Translations under genes and position numbers: made by a program
Shown here: positions 5,712-5,895 of the stretch, piece after piece
Position numbering within the stretch: position 1 is the stretch's first letter
How the letters are laid out: each line of letters opens with the position of its first letter
Notes under the pieces: generated by a model
Told to the model about the DNA's origin: nothing
Databases searched by the model: none
Seen by the model: only the letters and a program-made list of their open reading frames with translations
Assembly (NCBI GenBank): GCA_937138275.1
Contig: CAKZOY010000588.1
Location: forward strand, 1-5,895
Reading direction: 5' to 3'
From: an uncultured Chloroflexota bacterium
GTDB lineage: Bacteria > Chloroflexota > Anaerolineae > B4-G1 > DUEL01
DNA: 5,895 nucleotides

Positions 5712-5811
5712 GAGGGCGGGAGATCGCCGTAGGAGGGTGACCGGGGGCCGGGGGAGCAGAGAGGATAGAGCGGGGAGCGTTTCTGCCGGCCGGGGGGCCC
5801 GGTGAGCGCGC

Positions 5812-5839
5812 TTGCCATCGCGCCGGAGAGGAGTATAAT
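5812..5839 (+). promoter_or_regulatory. Sigma-70-type promoter facing the right edge
   Basis: TTGCCA (5812-5817, one mismatch to TTGACA) and a perfect TATAAT (5834-5839) are spaced by 16 bases. The expected start is about 5846. It drives a transcript that leaves the window. Confidence 0.65.
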
Positions 5840-5850
5840 TTCTGCAGAAA
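5839..5850. promoter_or_regulatory. 12-bp palindrome at the transcription start (possible operator)
   Basis: TTTCTGCAGAAA is a perfect palindrome covering the last base of the -10 box and the predicted +1. Its position would let a dimeric regulator block RNA polymerase. No regulator gene is in the window, so this is a suggestion only. Confidence 0.3.
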
Positions 5851-5857
5851 ACAAAAT

Positions 5858-5887
5858 CGCCTCGCGGCCTGCCGACAGCCCGAGGCG
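5858..5887 (+). other. Stable hairpin in the 5' leader of the transcript leaving the window
   Basis: CGCCTCG (5858-5864) pairs with CGAGGCG (5881-5887). Inside, GGC-TG pairs with CA-GCC around a CCGA loop with two single-base bulges, giving about 12 bp. It starts about 12 nt after the predicted +1. No T-run follows, so it is not a terminator. It could be the first helix of a structured leader or noncoding RNA, but too little remains to name it. Confidence 0.45.
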
Positions 5888-5895
5888 TTGACCAG

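Noticed and set aside
5414..5740. A 108-residue + strand frame rich in Pro and His
   Set aside because: The composition is typical of the antisense of a GC-rich gene, and the - strand carries the recombinase-like sequence.
5690..5854. N-terminal extension of the recombinase-like frame up to a TTG start
   Set aside because: The translation is Pro/Ser/Arg-rich and unlike the family. It passes through a palindrome and an opposing promoter, and has no ribosome binding site.
1..5895. CRISPR array or intact insertion sequence
   Set aside because: There are no regularly spaced repeats longer than the heptamer array, and no transposase with flanking inverted repeats. The only mobile-element trace is the recombinase remnant.

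Overview
The window reads as a GC-rich bacterial chromosome segment with a small housekeeping RNA cluster on its right side. The mix of a LonC-type protease, a DUF167 protein, a Tat-type YkuE-like phosphoesterase, a tRNA with encoded CCA and a decayed large serine recombinase is compatible with Chloroflexota (Anaerolineae-like). That placement is an inference from gene style only, not from a marker gene.

Left part (1-3956, + strand): three co-directional genes with gaps of 49 and 48 bases. They encode an FAD-dependent DAO-family oxidoreductase, a small DUF167/YggU protein, and an 806-residue Lon-like protease. The protease has an intact Ser-Lys dyad but degenerate nucleotide-binding motifs. 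The genes may share a transcript, but their products have no obvious common pathway.

Middle (3913-4740, - strand): a Tat-type, membrane-associated or exported metallophosphoesterase. Its 3' end overlaps the end of the protease gene by 44 bases.

RNA region (4741-5390): there is no protein gene here, but it is dense in signals. Divergent, interleaved promoters lie near 4969-5007. The leftward one would start a transcript of about 193 nt whose ends pair, which contains a large internal bubble and a stable apical hairpin, and which ends in six T residues. I interpret it as a 6S RNA (ssrS) homologue. The rightward one would give a very short RNA ending in a perfect 21-bp hairpin followed by a T-rich run. 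Next comes a tRNA-Asp(GTC) with a near-consensus promoter, a structured tail of about 80 nt, and a strong intrinsic terminator.

Right part (5417-5895): the - strand carries the C-terminal remnant of a probable large serine recombinase. Its recognisable part stops at a GC-rich imperfect hairpin. About 120 bases (5712-5811) hold nothing I can identify. At the right edge a good sigma-70-type promoter, a 12-bp palindrome at its start point and a stable leader hairpin precede a gene or RNA that lies outside the window.
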